DNA of 64,000 nucleotides from Labrys okinawensis (GTDB lineage: Bacteria > Pseudomonadota > Alphaproteobacteria > Rhizobiales > Labraceae): assembly GCF_002982075.1 (NCBI RefSeq), contig NZ_PUEJ01000005.1:248001-312000 (forward strand), written 5' to 3'. The position numbers and the translations under genes are program-made. The notes beneath the pieces are model-generated. The model made no database searches. It was given only the letters and a program-made list of their open reading frames with translations, and was not told where the DNA came from. This document shows positions 37,401 through 45,801 of the stretch, piece after piece. Each line of letters starts with the position of its first letter. Position 1 is the first letter of the stretch.

Positions 37401-38332
37401 CTGCCGCGCTCGCCGAAGGAACGCATCACCTGAAGGCCGGCCTCGGAGACTTCCGAGGAAATCCGGCCGGCCACCGAGCCGAGCGCCAGGGTCAGGTCGT
37501 CATGGGCGACCACGATGGCCGAGCGCACGCGGTCGGCATTGCCGACGATGGCTTCGCGCTGGGTCGAGAGATCCTCCACCAGCGAGCGAATGCGCTGCTC
37601 GCTCTCCGTATAGGAGCGCTCGAGCATCGAAACCTCGTTGTGCACCATGATCTCGAGTTCGCTGGCACGGGCGAGGGCACGGTCGATGCCGTCACCCATG
37701 GCCGCGACCTCGCGACGGATGGCCTGGCCGACGGAGGTGACGGCCTCGGCAGCCGCGCCTTCCGGCTCAGCCAGACGAAGGGCGACCTGCGTCATCGACC
37801 GGGTGACGAAACGCATCTCCTGGGCGCGCCAGATCAGCCCCGCGACGGCGAAGAAGAAGAAGGGCGGCAATACGATGGCGAGAATGCCGAGCGCCAGGCC
37901 CGGATTGGCCTGATAGGTCGGGGCCTGGAACAGATTGGCGAGATTGAGGTTGCCGAGGACGTTCAGGAGCAGGGCGCCGCCGGCGAGCCAGACGATGGAA
38001 AGAGCGAGGGCGGTCCAATAGGGCGTGCGCGAGGGCCGGCGCTGGAGAGCCTGCAGCAACTGGCCGACGCTGGCGCGGTCGTCATTGGCAGGCGAGCGGG
38101 GTTCGCGGGCGAGCGGGCGGTCGGCAGCAGGCTTATCTTCGGCACGAGGCGCAGCGGCAGGCGGCTCCTGCGGTTCGGGTTCGACTTCGAAATTGAAGCC
38201 CTCGTCGGCCTTGGGGAGCTGCGCCGGTTGCTTGTCGGGCGTTTGTGAAGCAGCCGTGCTCAGATTGAGTGCTTCCTCGATCGCAGACAGGGCGGCATCC
38301 GCCGGATCCTGCATCTTCGACTTGTTCGCCAT
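31475..38332 (-). CDS. GPR/RgsE-like growth-pole ring protein (giant apolipoprotein-like coiled coil)
   Basis: 2285 residues. The N-terminus is acidic and Pro/Ala-rich; two membrane helices lie near residues 105-127 and 145-168; the following 1900 residues are almost all amphipathic helix with 22-residue repeats (core RLGEFEQRF) and then 11-residue repeats (LLDGRAREI type); a Pro/Arg-rich stretch precedes a conserved C-terminal segment. This matches GPR of Agrobacterium (RgsE in Sinorhizobium), which forms a ring at the growing pole. Start: ATG at 38332 after GAGG. A partly CtrA-like site lies 210 bases upstream. Single gene with its own terminator. Confidence 0.85.
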   Translation of the reverse strand: MANKSKMQDPADAALSAIEEALNLSTAASQTPDKQPAQLPKADEGFNFEVEPEPQEPPAAAPRAEDKPAADRPLAREPRSPANDDRASVGQLLQALQRRPSRTPYWTALALSIVWLAGGALLLNVLGNLNLANLFQAPTYQANPGLALGILAIVLPPFFFFAVAGLIWRAQEMRFVTRSMTQVALRLAEPEGAAAEAVTSVGQAIRREVAAMGDGIDRALARASELEIMVHNEVSMLERSYTESEQRIRSLVEDLSTQREAIVGNADRVRSAIVVAHDDLTLALGSVAGRISSEVSEAGLQVMRSFGERGSQLTSELAKVGDHMVGAMADRGNSLIDRMTTTAQDVNKSLSSSSEQVTEQLNRRVAEITEHLTATSNQVNENFATRANEISNTLSSRALELNETLTASSQRILDDIVERGTAVNDTLVRTGSGLSNAFAEGTDVVVNSIRETGAKMVEQIIDSVADVNSTLRSTGDTILGDLQNRGMDVAGKIESTATQIAEIITTRGGDLADRLTQTGERIHESIVVGGGDIDRRLAATGQAIVANIEKRSTDAEAAVAASAQRLQAVLEEEGKQLSARINTAARDASGILAIGGDTLTRVIGERSAAAVSQINFGVSRLENTVETQTNAFGKALAERLDSHEKRSQEIADNLHARLDERLSGLEARSLDHAQKVHSALDDTLNGFDTRFAESAGAIHAGLDTRMSEFEHRFKSLSTLAHADLDRRLGEFEVRFATNIQNNRSGLDDTLKGFEQRFNTNAEQAHNALSQRLGEFEQRFGTNAEDIHASLSQRLGDFEKRFGSGADSIHASLSQRLGEFEQRFSAGAEDIHNTLHQRLGEFEQRFGAGADNIHTALSQRLGDFEQRFMSEAGGIQNTLAERMSEFEQRFMSGASDIQTALAQRMSEFEQRFGSGAQGIETTLNQHLGEFEKRFGSSAREIQATLSHELGGFEQRFGASADQAQAAIEQRISDFEQRFGASADQVQASVDKRLGEFELRFGSSANGAQSALDKRLGEFEQRFSASAENAHGLIDNRLNQFEQYFAGSANDAHALLDSRLNDFEHRFQMMASTAASNFENRISDFQASFSDTLQANQADLAARLGDFQSRFNGDVQNTQAALDDSLAAFEMRFASNTALVRSSLDQRFGAFETHFLNNSSALQEALDERLVTLQAQVAANTDVIHGAIADKLNAFETKFQSSATTIHATLDNQLKAFEDGMSRRIGEVNQSLEHQISELDDIVSNRGQALATRIGDDSRALSDDLAQKLLGFESSIRLHGTRLTDQVQGHTAQAAELLGGKLEAFDARFGTHTASVARTLEEKLAALDAQLSDLDNRLTIKASDVAQTIEGRLARIDQGLDSRARSLNETLATRTLELAKLLGEGGKEVGATLEAKAREASDLLDGRAAAIGSVLDNRASQISELLDGRSSAIDELLGGRATQISALIDERTQAIGTLLDGRAREITSLIDGRSAALTDTLSRRADDIVVALGNKGADLTETLSARAEDLTSHLDSRSSLMSNDLTVKAAEIAAQFDSKTTAIADALSSKVDEIDRALSTRADDIAHTLDSRITRFEQDVLGRLADLSDALDSRGLHIADTLSEKVQNVSVDLLQNVASVDATLSRLSGDVSAKLGERAEEINALLDTRANAMAGLLSERGQQLIDTLNQISGDVSTQLRDKTSALASLLGARSGEIARILDERGQFLVETLSTRSTSMTSELGDIAETVAKALDERAGQLAELIGQKGGDLVEALSTKRFELSEALEASSQALSSSIETKASQAIGDLGSLQARLREEITALLDRVAGTNTALQESLDSSTKALDAIESGLAGRLRDFQSTMLNLADQTSGATDRVGDQVTTLRDLAAHVISDVGTMAERLEEQSNHLSSAAAVLTDTQTRVDQALDERRATLEALVSTVGGKVEAMEAMMKSFAEVIEEKLANAESKARQTSGLLADNANTTAQAIADQFELIRATTGKERERTSTALKSTYEQAVQEISGLFGDATERFAEVAQEMRGMTQTVKQELEATRSELKRGLLEIPKETSDSTATMRRVVAEQIQALNDLADIVSRSSRSLDIAEPTDRPIPAPLRLRERSEATAEAPARRPEMPRAGTLPPVPELKPTAPARGTAVAAPPARGERRGTGWLSEVLARASREEPEPAPQANTPAVMASSLDTLSVDIAKMVEHDAVAEVWDRYRRGERNAFSRRLYTLQGQQAFEEIRRRYRRDADFQATVDRYVQEFEQLIAEVDREDRSGNMARTYLTADSGKVYTILAHAAGKLT
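34680..36400 (-). repeat. About 26 tandem 66-bp repeats in the GPR gene
   Basis: The translated unit RLGEFEQRF-x(4)-A-x(2)-I/A-H-x(3)-L recurs every 22 residues; in DNA the step is 66 bases, with blocks such as CTGCTCGAA and TCGCCCAGGCG repeated nearly unchanged. The best copies are at 35,250-36,100. Such repeats let length change by recombination or slippage. A second domain with an 11-residue (33-bp) step covers about 33,850-34,150. Confidence 0.8.
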
Positions 38333-39052
<720 letters not shown>

Positions 39053-39060
39053 TCCTCGCC

Positions 39061-40044
39061 ATGGCCGCGCATCTTTCCGTTGCCGTGGAGCGCTGGCCGC
39101 TCGCCAACGTCTTCACCATCGCCCGCGGATCCAAGACCGAGGCGGTCGTGGTCGTCGTCGAAATCGCACGCGATGGCATGCGCGGACGCGGCGAATGCGT
39201 GCCCTATGCGCGCTATGGCGAAACGGTGGAAGGCGTGGTTGCAGCAATCGAGGCCCGGCGCGAGGCGATCGAGGCGGGATTGTCGCGCCCCGCGCTCCAG
39301 GACCTCGTTCCGGCCGGTGCCGCCCGCAACGCCATCGACTGCGCGTTGTGGGACTTGGAGGCAAAGCTTGCCGGCAGGCCGGCCTGGCAGATGGCGGGCC
39401 TCGCCGAACCGGGCCCGCTGACCACGGCCTATACGATTTCCCTGGGCGAGCCTGAAGCGATGGCTGAAGCGGCTGCCAGGGCGGCGCATCGGCCGCTGCT
39501 CAAGATCAAGCTCGGCACGCCCGACGACACCGCCCGTATCGCCGCCGTCCGCCGCCATGCTCCTCAGTCGCAACTGATCATCGACGCCAATGAGGGTTGG
39601 CGGGCCGACAATCTCGTAGCCAATCTGCGCGCCTGCGCCGAGGCCGGCGTCACCTTGATCGAACAGCCGCTGCCGGCCGGCGACGACGGAGCCCTCGCGC
39701 AGGTGGAGCGGATCGTACCCGTCTGCGCCGACGAATCCCTGCACGACCGGGCATCGCTGCCGGACCTCAAAGGGCGCTATGATGCGATCAACGTCAAACT
39801 CGACAAGGCAGGCGGCCTCACCGAAGCGATTGCGCTGGCCGCGCAGGCCCGATCCCTGGGGCTGGACCTGATGATCGGCTGCATGGTGGGGACGTCCCTG
39901 GCCATGGCTCCCGCGCTGCTGCTTGCCGGACAGGCCGTCGTCGTCGATCTCGACGGGCCGCTGCTGCTCGCTCGCGACCGGGAACCCGGCCTGCGCTATG
40001 ACGGCAGCACCGTCTACCCGCCAGAGACCGCGCTCTGGGGCTGA
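39061..40044 (+). CDS. dgcA: N-acetyl-D-glutamate racemase DgcA / dipeptide epimerase family
   Basis: 327 residues of the muconate-lactonizing subgroup of the enolase superfamily. The active-site lysines are in KIKLG, the metal ligands in IDANEGW, IEQPL and ADESL, and the second lysine in VKLDKAG. This pattern marks dipeptide epimerases and DgcA, which converts N-acetyl-D-glutamate to the L form in D-glutamate use. The matching DgcN gene lies at 47119-48126, about 7 kb away, favouring DgcA. Its end overlaps the convergent MFS gene by 31 bases. Confidence 0.82.
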   Translation: MAAHLSVAVERWPLANVFTIARGSKTEAVVVVVEIARDGMRGRGECVPYARYGETVEGVVAAIEARREAIEAGLSRPALQDLVPAGAARNAIDCALWDLEAKLAGRPAWQMAGLAEPGPLTTAYTISLGEPEAMAEAAARAAHRPLLKIKLGTPDDTARIAAVRRHAPQSQLIIDANEGWRADNLVANLRACAEAGVTLIEQPLPAGDDGALAQVERIVPVCADESLHDRASLPDLKGRYDAINVKLDKAGGLTEAIALAAQARSLGLDLMIGCMVGTSLAMAPALLLAGQAVVVDLDGPLLLARDREPGLRYDGSTVYPPETALWG

Positions 40045-41216
40045 GCGCCGTTCCTGCGCTCGATCGCACCGGCGGCGACCACCAGGCCTGTGCCGATCAT
40101 GGCGATCAGGGCCATGGCGAAATAGCCATGGGCCGAGAACAGGCCGTAGAGTTCGCCGGACAGTACGGTGCCGAGGGTGAGGCCGATGCCGATGACCGAA
40201 GCGACCACCCCCTGGCGTGCGGAGGGGTTGCGCGTGAAGCGGGCGACCCACCCCATGGTGGCCAGATGCACGCAGGCGAAGGAAAAGCCGTGCAGCGCCT
40301 GGAGGCCCGCCACGACGAAGCCGTTGCCGGGGGCAAGCCCAAGCAGGACCCAGCGCGTGATGCCGACGGCTCCGCCGAACAGGATCAGCCGGTAGGGACC
40401 GAGGCGCCCGGCAATATTGCCCCCGAACAAAAAGACGCTGGTCTCCAGCACCACGCCGATGGCCCACAGCACGCCGATCTGCAGGGATGAAAAGCCCTGG
40501 TCCTGCCAGATCAGCGTGCCGAAACTATAGAGGAAGGCGTGGGCGCCCTGCAGGCAGGCGATGCCGGCGACGAAGACGATCAGCAACTGGAGCGGCGGTG
40601 AGGTGCCTTCCGACGCAGGACGCATGATAAGTCTCCGGCCGCGGCTGCGGTCGTCCGGCAAGGACAGGCCGGCAAAAACCGTGAGCGCCGCCAGGATCGC
40701 CAGGATCGGCGGCACCGTGGTGATCGGCAGATGCTTCAGCACCAGCCCGGCGGTGAGGCCGGAAACGAGCCAGGCGAGCGAGCCCCATTGCCGGATCTGG
40801 CCATATTTGTGGCCATGCAGGCTGACACCGCCCAAAACGATGGTATCGAGCAAGGGGGTGGTGGCGGCCACGAAGGCAAAGGCGATGGCGAGATTGACGG
40901 CGACTGCGGCGAAGCTCTCGGCGAAAGTGAGGCCGGCATAGCCGAAAGCCGCGCAGCACACCATGAACAGAAAGGTGCGGCGCGGGCCGAGCCGGCCGTC
41001 GCCGATCCAGGCAAAGGGCGCCGAGGTCACGCGCATCAGCATGGGGATGGCAAGCAGCAGGCCCATATCGCTGGCATTGAAGCCGCGCTCGACCAGCCAA
41101 AGGGGAAAGAAGGGCGTGTAGACGCCGGGGCCGGAGAGCAACAGGGCGTAGGTCACGCTGGCTGCGATCGCAGATTTGCGTGAGACGCTCCAATCCTTGA
41201 AGGAAATCAGCGACAT
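40014..41216 (-). CDS. MFS transporter (HcaT/MFS_1-like family)
   Basis: 400 residues with 12 predicted membrane helices. Early motifs YTPFFPLWLVERGFNASDMG and GDGRLGPRRTFLF (loop 2-3) and YGQIRQWGSLAWLVSGLTAG (helix 5 region) are typical of the HcaT (3-phenylpropionate) and LacY-like MFS_1 group. The substrate is not predictable. It is convergent with dgcA and divergent from the acidic protein gene. Confidence 0.85.
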   Translation of the reverse strand: MSLISFKDWSVSRKSAIAASVTYALLLSGPGVYTPFFPLWLVERGFNASDMGLLLAIPMLMRVTSAPFAWIGDGRLGPRRTFLFMVCCAAFGYAGLTFAESFAAVAVNLAIAFAFVAATTPLLDTIVLGGVSLHGHKYGQIRQWGSLAWLVSGLTAGLVLKHLPITTVPPILAILAALTVFAGLSLPDDRSRGRRLIMRPASEGTSPPLQLLIVFVAGIACLQGAHAFLYSFGTLIWQDQGFSSLQIGVLWAIGVVLETSVFLFGGNIAGRLGPYRLILFGGAVGITRWVLLGLAPGNGFVVAGLQALHGFSFACVHLATMGWVARFTRNPSARQGVVASVIGIGLTLGTVLSGELYGLFSAHGYFAMALIAMIGTGLVVAAGAIERRNGAQPQSAVSGG

Positions 41217-41343
41217 CGGGGGAAAACAACCGCGCGGGATTGGCTCCCGGCGGGCGCTTTGGATTATATGGGGTGAGAATCAGGACTACGACGATTCGCT
41301 GTTTCTCTTACGCCCGCCTGTGCCAGTTGACGAGGGCCATTTC

Positions 41344-42606
41344 ATGCAATCGCTTTCGCCCGAACCGCTGCTCAGCGAAGAGGATTACGGCGCCATCGAA
41401 GCGGCCGTGATGGAGACGGCGCGGGGGCGCTGGTTCCTGGCCGAATATGCTCGCCGAAATCGCAACGCCGACACCGAAGCCGTGCTGGCGGCGATCCGTC
41501 GCCTGGAGCGCCTGGTGCATAGCGCGGGCGCCCTGGATGCCCGCGACGAGGTCACGCGCGGCATGGCCGATATCGCGCAAGCGATCGCTGCCGCCCAATC
41601 GGTACCGGCGAGCGTAGCGATTGCAGCCAATGCCACATCGGCGCCGGTGGAGACTTCGTCCGCCCTTGCTGACCATCGCACCGACGCGGAGGCTCAGGTT
41701 TTCGGACAGATCGAAGCAGCGAAGATCGACGAGGTCGAACTTGCTTTTGAAACTGGGCCGGAGGCGGCCGCCGATGCTCCCCGTCCTGCGATCGCCGAAA
41801 CCGTGCAGGACACGCCCGGGCTCGAATCCACCACGCCGGTCGAGGCGGACGCCCTTGCACCTGTCGCATCTTCGCCCGTCGAACCGGAACAGCGGGGGGC
41901 GGAGGCTGAAACCGACAGCGCCGATCGGGCTTGGGAAGGCCTCGAACGCGCGGCCACCGAGATCGCGGCCCTGGGCCTGCCGCCGGAGCTGAAGAGCCCG
42001 GACGGCATGGAAATTATACGCAGCGAAGGTGCCGACGAGCAGGCTGCGCCGGAGATCGCCGCCACTGCCATCGAGCGAGGTCCGGCGGAACCTGAAGAGC
42101 TCTTTCCCATTCTCGAGCTCGACGAAGAGGCGACCGAGGCGCTGCTGACGCTGGACGTGCCGCGCCAGGAGTTGATCTTGCCTCCCAACCATCTCGCCAC
42201 CCAGCGCTGGCACAAGGAGTTGGTCGCCGGGGAAGAGACGGCTCAGCATCGACTCGACAAATGGACGGCGATCTCGGGCAAAGGCGGTGGCGGTGCCGAT
42301 CCCTCGACGACGAACGGCGAGCGAGACAAGGTGCTCGACATGGTGGCCGTTGTAGAGGAAGCGCTCGAGCCCGCGCCTGCTTCCGGGCTGGTAACCTTCA
42401 TCGATGAGGAGCCGGCGGAGGAGGAACAGTCGATCTTTACCGCTCCCCTCAGGCTCGAGCCGGAGGCGGTGGTGGATACGGACGCTGCGGCTGTCATTGC
42501 CCACAAGCCCGCTGCCGCCGCCAAGGCACGCGACCTCGCACCTCGCCTGACCTTAGGTGAAATTGAAGCCATGCCGTTTGCCAAGAAGGCGGCGCTGTTC
42601 AGCTGA
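41344..42606 (+). CDS. Conserved acidic hypothetical protein
   Basis: 420 residues. A structured N-terminal part (LSEEDYGAIEAAVMETARGR then WFLAEYARRNRNADTEAVLA, residues 9-55) is followed by a long Ala/Glu/Pro-rich, mostly disordered acidic segment and a short C-terminal motif (GEIEAMPFAKKAALFS). Similar N-termini occur in uncharacterised Hyphomicrobiales proteins. The acidic linker may bind partner proteins, but no function can be given. ATG at 41344 is preceded by GAGGG; the upstream open frame to 41176 is not needed. Confidence 0.6.
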   Translation: MQSLSPEPLLSEEDYGAIEAAVMETARGRWFLAEYARRNRNADTEAVLAAIRRLERLVHSAGALDARDEVTRGMADIAQAIAAAQSVPASVAIAANATSAPVETSSALADHRTDAEAQVFGQIEAAKIDEVELAFETGPEAAADAPRPAIAETVQDTPGLESTTPVEADALAPVASSPVEPEQRGAEAETDSADRAWEGLERAATEIAALGLPPELKSPDGMEIIRSEGADEQAAPEIAATAIERGPAEPEELFPILELDEEATEALLTLDVPRQELILPPNHLATQRWHKELVAGEETAQHRLDKWTAISGKGGGGADPSTTNGERDKVLDMVAVVEEALEPAPASGLVTFIDEEPAEEEQSIFTAPLRLEPEAVVDTDAAAVIAHKPAAAAKARDLAPRLTLGEIEAMPFAKKAALFS

Positions 42607-42715
42607 AGCGGTCTTTCACGTGCCGGAGGCGCGGCTTTCGGTGCAACCTCTATCGCACGCGAATGATAAGAATTTTTTGTTGTTCCAATCTGTTGTAGCT
42701 AAAACCTCATCGAAA
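42607..42715. other. Short intergenic, nothing recognised
   Basis: Convergent gap of about 110 bases between the acidic protein gene and the lipoprotein gene. It includes the AT-rich run AATTTTTTGTTGTT near 42671-42684, possibly part of a terminator, but no convincing stem. Confidence 0.3.
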
Positions 42716-43357
42716 TTATGATGCCAGGGACGCCTTGCCCGTCGTCCAGGCTACGATCTCGATCAGCACTTTGCGCAGGGCCTGATCCAGGGCGCCGGAG
42801 GCCTGCTGACCGGTCAGGCCGGGAGCGGGAACCCGGGCGGAAAACAGATTGGCGGCGACGATGCGTCCCGATTTCTGGCTGACCACGCGAGCCGCGACCG
42901 TTACCACCGCCACGGGCGAAGCGCCTGCATCGATCTGGAAATCGCGCAGTTCCGTCACCAGCAGGGCGTCCGGCGTGAACTTGTCGTCGGGCCGCCCGAC
43001 CATGCCGATGCGATGGGCGTTCTCGAAGGTCTGGATCAGACGCGCCTGCACCAGAAGGGGTAGGCGATCGGCCCATTGGGCAGCGGGCAGGTAGGAGATC
43101 TGGCTGTTGGCGCTATGCACCAGGATGCGCTCGCTGTTGATGGCCTGGAGCGCGGTCGGCTCGGCGACCATGATCTGGGCTCGGCTGTTGCCGCGCGCCT
43201 CGACGTCGCGGGGAGCGCTGAGGTCATAGGTGGTCGGTGGCGGCGAGCCGGCCAGCGTGGAACAACCGCCGGCCAGCAGAGCTGCTGTGAGCGTGAGGGC
43301 CTTGGCCGAATGGGCGGGCAGGGAGTGGAGGAGGGAACGCATACCGACACCACGCAT
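42716..43357 (-). CDS. PqiC-like outer membrane lipoprotein of MCE transport
   Basis: 213 residues. A lipobox LLAGGC near residues 27-32 marks a lipoprotein; the rest is the ABC-type transport auxiliary (DUF330/PqiC) domain with an alternating beta pattern ending VLIEIVAWTTG. It starts one base after the MlaD stop, so it is the last gene of the four-gene operon. PqiC sits in the outer membrane and docks the MCE channel, so this protein probably passes lipid between membranes. Confidence 0.82.
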   Translation of the reverse strand: MRGVGMRSLLHSLPAHSAKALTLTAALLAGGCSTLAGSPPPTTYDLSAPRDVEARGNSRAQIMVAEPTALQAINSERILVHSANSQISYLPAAQWADRLPLLVQARLIQTFENAHRIGMVGRPDDKFTPDALLVTELRDFQIDAGASPVAVVTVAARVVSQKSGRIVAANLFSARVPAPGLTGQQASGALDQALRKVLIEIVAWTTGKASLAS

Positions 43358-43358
43358 A

Positions 43359-44936
43359 TCATTTACCCTTGTAATCAGGGATATTCGATTTCGGCCCGAA
43401 GATCAGCTGTTGCGGATTGCGCTGAAGCCCGTTGAGAGTCCGCTGCAGATTCTGCAGGGTTTTCTGTCCGTCAACGGCCAATTGCCGATAGTCCCGCAAG
43501 CCGGCGCCGGTGAACTGGTCCAGATTTTTGGCCAATGCCGCCGTACGGGCGTCGAGATTGGTGGCGAATTGGCGGATTGCTTTGGCCGCTTCGGTAATCT
43601 CGGCGAACATGCCCTGGCCGCCCTGGCCGGATGTCATGTCCGCGATGTTCTTCATGATGCCGTCGAGCTGGTCGGCCGCGCGGTTGAGCTTTCTGGAGAT
43701 GTCGCCGGCATCGGCGACCACCTGGCGGACCTGGGCGCTGGAATCGCCGAGGGTGGCGGCAAACTTGTTCACATTGGTGACGACGCCGTCGATCTTGGCA
43801 GGATCGAGAGCGGTCGCGACCCTGTTGAAACTGTCGAAGGCGGTGGCGAGCTTGGGCGTCATGACCGACAGGTCACCGGAAATCCTGCGGGCATCCTTGA
43901 CGAAGGCCGTGATTTCATCGGCGCTCTGGCCGAGTGCGCCGGTAAAGGCTGCGACATTGTCGACCACCTTGTTGACCTTCGCGCCGTCGACCGCCGCGGT
44001 GATGCGGTTGATATTCTCGAGCCCGGCGTCGAGCTTGGGCGCCATCGCATTGAGCTGGGCCGTCAGCGAGGAGGCATTGGTGGCAAAGGCCTGCAGCGGC
44101 TCGCGGCTGTCGGCCAGCGTCTTGCTAAAGGCCGTGATGTTGTCGACGGCAGCCTGCGCCTTGGCAGCGTCGAAGGCCTTGGTGAAGGATGTCAGGTTGT
44201 CGGAGGCCTGGGAAACATTGCTGACGATGTGATCGATCTTCTCGGGTGAGACCGCTTTGAGCAAGGCCTGCAGATCGGATGTCATGCCGTTGAGGTTGTC
44301 GGCCACGCGCTTGATGCTTTGGGCAGCCTCGCCGGTGCTGTGCAGGAAGTCCGAGACATTGGCGGAATTGTCGGCGAGCGCCTTGGTGAAGGCCTGAACG
44401 TTCTGAATGGTCGCGGTGGCATTGGCCTCGTTCTGGGCGATCCAGCCATCCAGGCGATTCATGGTGGAGGCAGCCTGGGTGATGGTGTCGCGCGCGCCGT
44501 CGACCAGGTTCTGCAGTTCCGAGCGCTGGGCCTGGATCACGGCGTATTGCTGGTCACCCTTGGGCTTGAGATCCTCCGTGTCCGGCTTGCCGCCATAGAG
44601 CTGGATGTTCGCCCCTCCGGTGATGCCGGTAAATTCCAGTCTCGCTGAGGTATCCACCTTAACGGGAGTCTTGTCGCGCACGCTGATGATCGCGATCACG
44701 CCCGAGGGATTGTTGGGATTGATCTCCAGCGTTTCGACCTGGCCAACGCGGATACCGTTGAAGGTGACGCTCGAACCGACGGTAAGGCCCGTGACGGAAC
44801 CGGCGAAATCCACCTGGAAACGCCGGACGGTCTGGCTCTCGCTGATGCGGGCGAACCAGATCACGAAGCCGAGCGCCGCGGCGACGACCGCAAGGGTAAA
44901 CAGGCCGATCAAGGCGTTGTGAGCGCGTGTTTCCAT
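43359..44936 (-). CDS. mlaD: MCE-domain lipid transport protein (MlaD/PqiB-like)
   Basis: 525 residues. An N-terminal membrane anchor (residues 7-29) precedes one MCE domain (about 38-120, VDFAGSVTGLTVGSSVTFNG then GVIAIISVRDKTPVKVDTSA). The remaining 400 residues are helical with repeated patterns (FTKALADNSANVSDF type). The long tail suggests a tunnel across the periplasm rather than the short MlaD ring. It lies after the ATPase gene and an 18-bp tandem repeat, with no clear ribosome site, and before the lipoprotein gene. Confidence 0.9.
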   Translation of the reverse strand: METRAHNALIGLFTLAVVAAALGFVIWFARISESQTVRRFQVDFAGSVTGLTVGSSVTFNGIRVGQVETLEINPNNPSGVIAIISVRDKTPVKVDTSARLEFTGITGGANIQLYGGKPDTEDLKPKGDQQYAVIQAQRSELQNLVDGARDTITQAASTMNRLDGWIAQNEANATATIQNVQAFTKALADNSANVSDFLHSTGEAAQSIKRVADNLNGMTSDLQALLKAVSPEKIDHIVSNVSQASDNLTSFTKAFDAAKAQAAVDNITAFSKTLADSREPLQAFATNASSLTAQLNAMAPKLDAGLENINRITAAVDGAKVNKVVDNVAAFTGALGQSADEITAFVKDARRISGDLSVMTPKLATAFDSFNRVATALDPAKIDGVVTNVNKFAATLGDSSAQVRQVVADAGDISRKLNRAADQLDGIMKNIADMTSGQGGQGMFAEITEAAKAIRQFATNLDARTAALAKNLDQFTGAGLRDYRQLAVDGQKTLQNLQRTLNGLQRNPQQLIFGPKSNIPDYKGK

Positions 44937-44950
44937 GGGTCAAGCATTAT

Positions 44951-45004
44951 CCATGTTCAGCTCGATTTCCATGCTCAGCTCGCTCTCCATGCTCAACTCG
45001 TTCT
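44951..45004. repeat. Three tandem 18-bp repeats at the mlaF-mlaD junction
   Basis: CCATGTTCAGCTCGATTT, CCATGCTCAGCTCGCTCT and CCATGCTCAACTCGTTCT follow each other without gap (44951-45004). Read leftwards, they encode a potential short leader (MESELS MEIELN MD) that ends just before the mlaD start. They also overlap the last codons of mlaF. Confidence 0.85.
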
Positions 45005-45799
45005 CTTGGCGCCGTTGCTGGCAGTCGCCAGGGCGGCACGGGCACGGGGGCCGTGGAAATAGGCGCGCAGCCAGGGGTGTTCGGAAGCGAGCATGGTCTC
45101 CATCGGGCCTTGAGCCAACACGCGTCCCTCGCCGATCGCCACGATGCGATCGCAGATCGCATGGAGGCTGTCGAGGTCGTGCGTCACCATATAGACGGTC
45201 AGGCCGAGTGTCTGCCTGAGCGTGGCGATCAATTCGTCGAATTCACCGGCACCGATCGGATCGAGGCCGGAAGTCGGTTCGTCCAGGAAAACCAGGTCCG
45301 GATCGAGGGCGAGGGCTCGTGCCAGCGCCGCGCGCTTGATCATGCCGCCGGAGAGTTCGGAGGGCCGCTTGTCGGCGGCATCGGGCTTGAGGCCCACCAG
45401 CGCGATCTTCAGCATGGCAAGCTCGTCCAGCAGTTTGGGCGAGAGCTTGAGATATTCGCGCATCGGAACCTGGATGTTCTGCTTCACCGTCAAAGAGGAG
45501 AACAGGGCGCCTTGCTGGAACAGCACGCCCCAGCGCCGGGCAATGCGCTGCTGTTCGCGCGGCCGCAGGTTGAGATAGTCCATGCCGAAGACGTCGATCT
45601 GCCCGGAGTGAAGTGGTGCCAAGCCGATGATGGTACGCATCAGCACCGATTTGCCGGTGCCCGAAGCGCCGACCACACCCAGGATCTCGCCGCGATAGAC
45701 GTCCAGGCTGAGGCCGTCGAGGATGAAACGGGATCCGAAGTTCACCCTGACGTCGTGGGCGGAGATGATGACTTCGCGGGATTGGTCTGGGGGCGCCAT
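44993..45799 (-). CDS. mlaF: MCE-associated ABC transporter ATPase (MlaF-like)
   Basis: 268 residues. Walker A GASGTGKS near residue 45, ABC signature LSGGMIKRAALARAL near residue 148, Walker B DLVFLDEPTSGLD and the switch histidine VTHDL are all present, so it is an active ATPase. It powers the MlaE permease beneath the MCE ring. Its start is two bases after the permease stop. The C-terminus overlaps the 18-bp tandem repeats and may have been changed by their duplication. Confidence 0.93.
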   Translation of the reverse strand: MAPPDQSREVIISAHDVRVNFGSRFILDGLSLDVYRGEILGVVGASGTGKSVLMRTIIGLAPLHSGQIDVFGMDYLNLRPREQQRIARRWGVLFQQGALFSSLTVKQNIQVPMREYLKLSPKLLDELAMLKIALVGLKPDAADKRPSELSGGMIKRAALARALALDPDLVFLDEPTSGLDPIGAGEFDELIATLRQTLGLTVYMVTHDLDSLHAICDRIVAIGEGRVLAQGPMETMLASEHPWLRAYFHGPRARAALATASNGAKRTS

Positions 45800-45801
45800 G
45801 G

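Noticed and set aside
31496..38248. Three long plus-strand frames opposite the giant GPR gene
   Set aside because: They mirror the repeats of the real gene and lose all pattern in conserved blocks; no start signal and no family. The giant protein on the minus strand has clear heptad and repeat structure.
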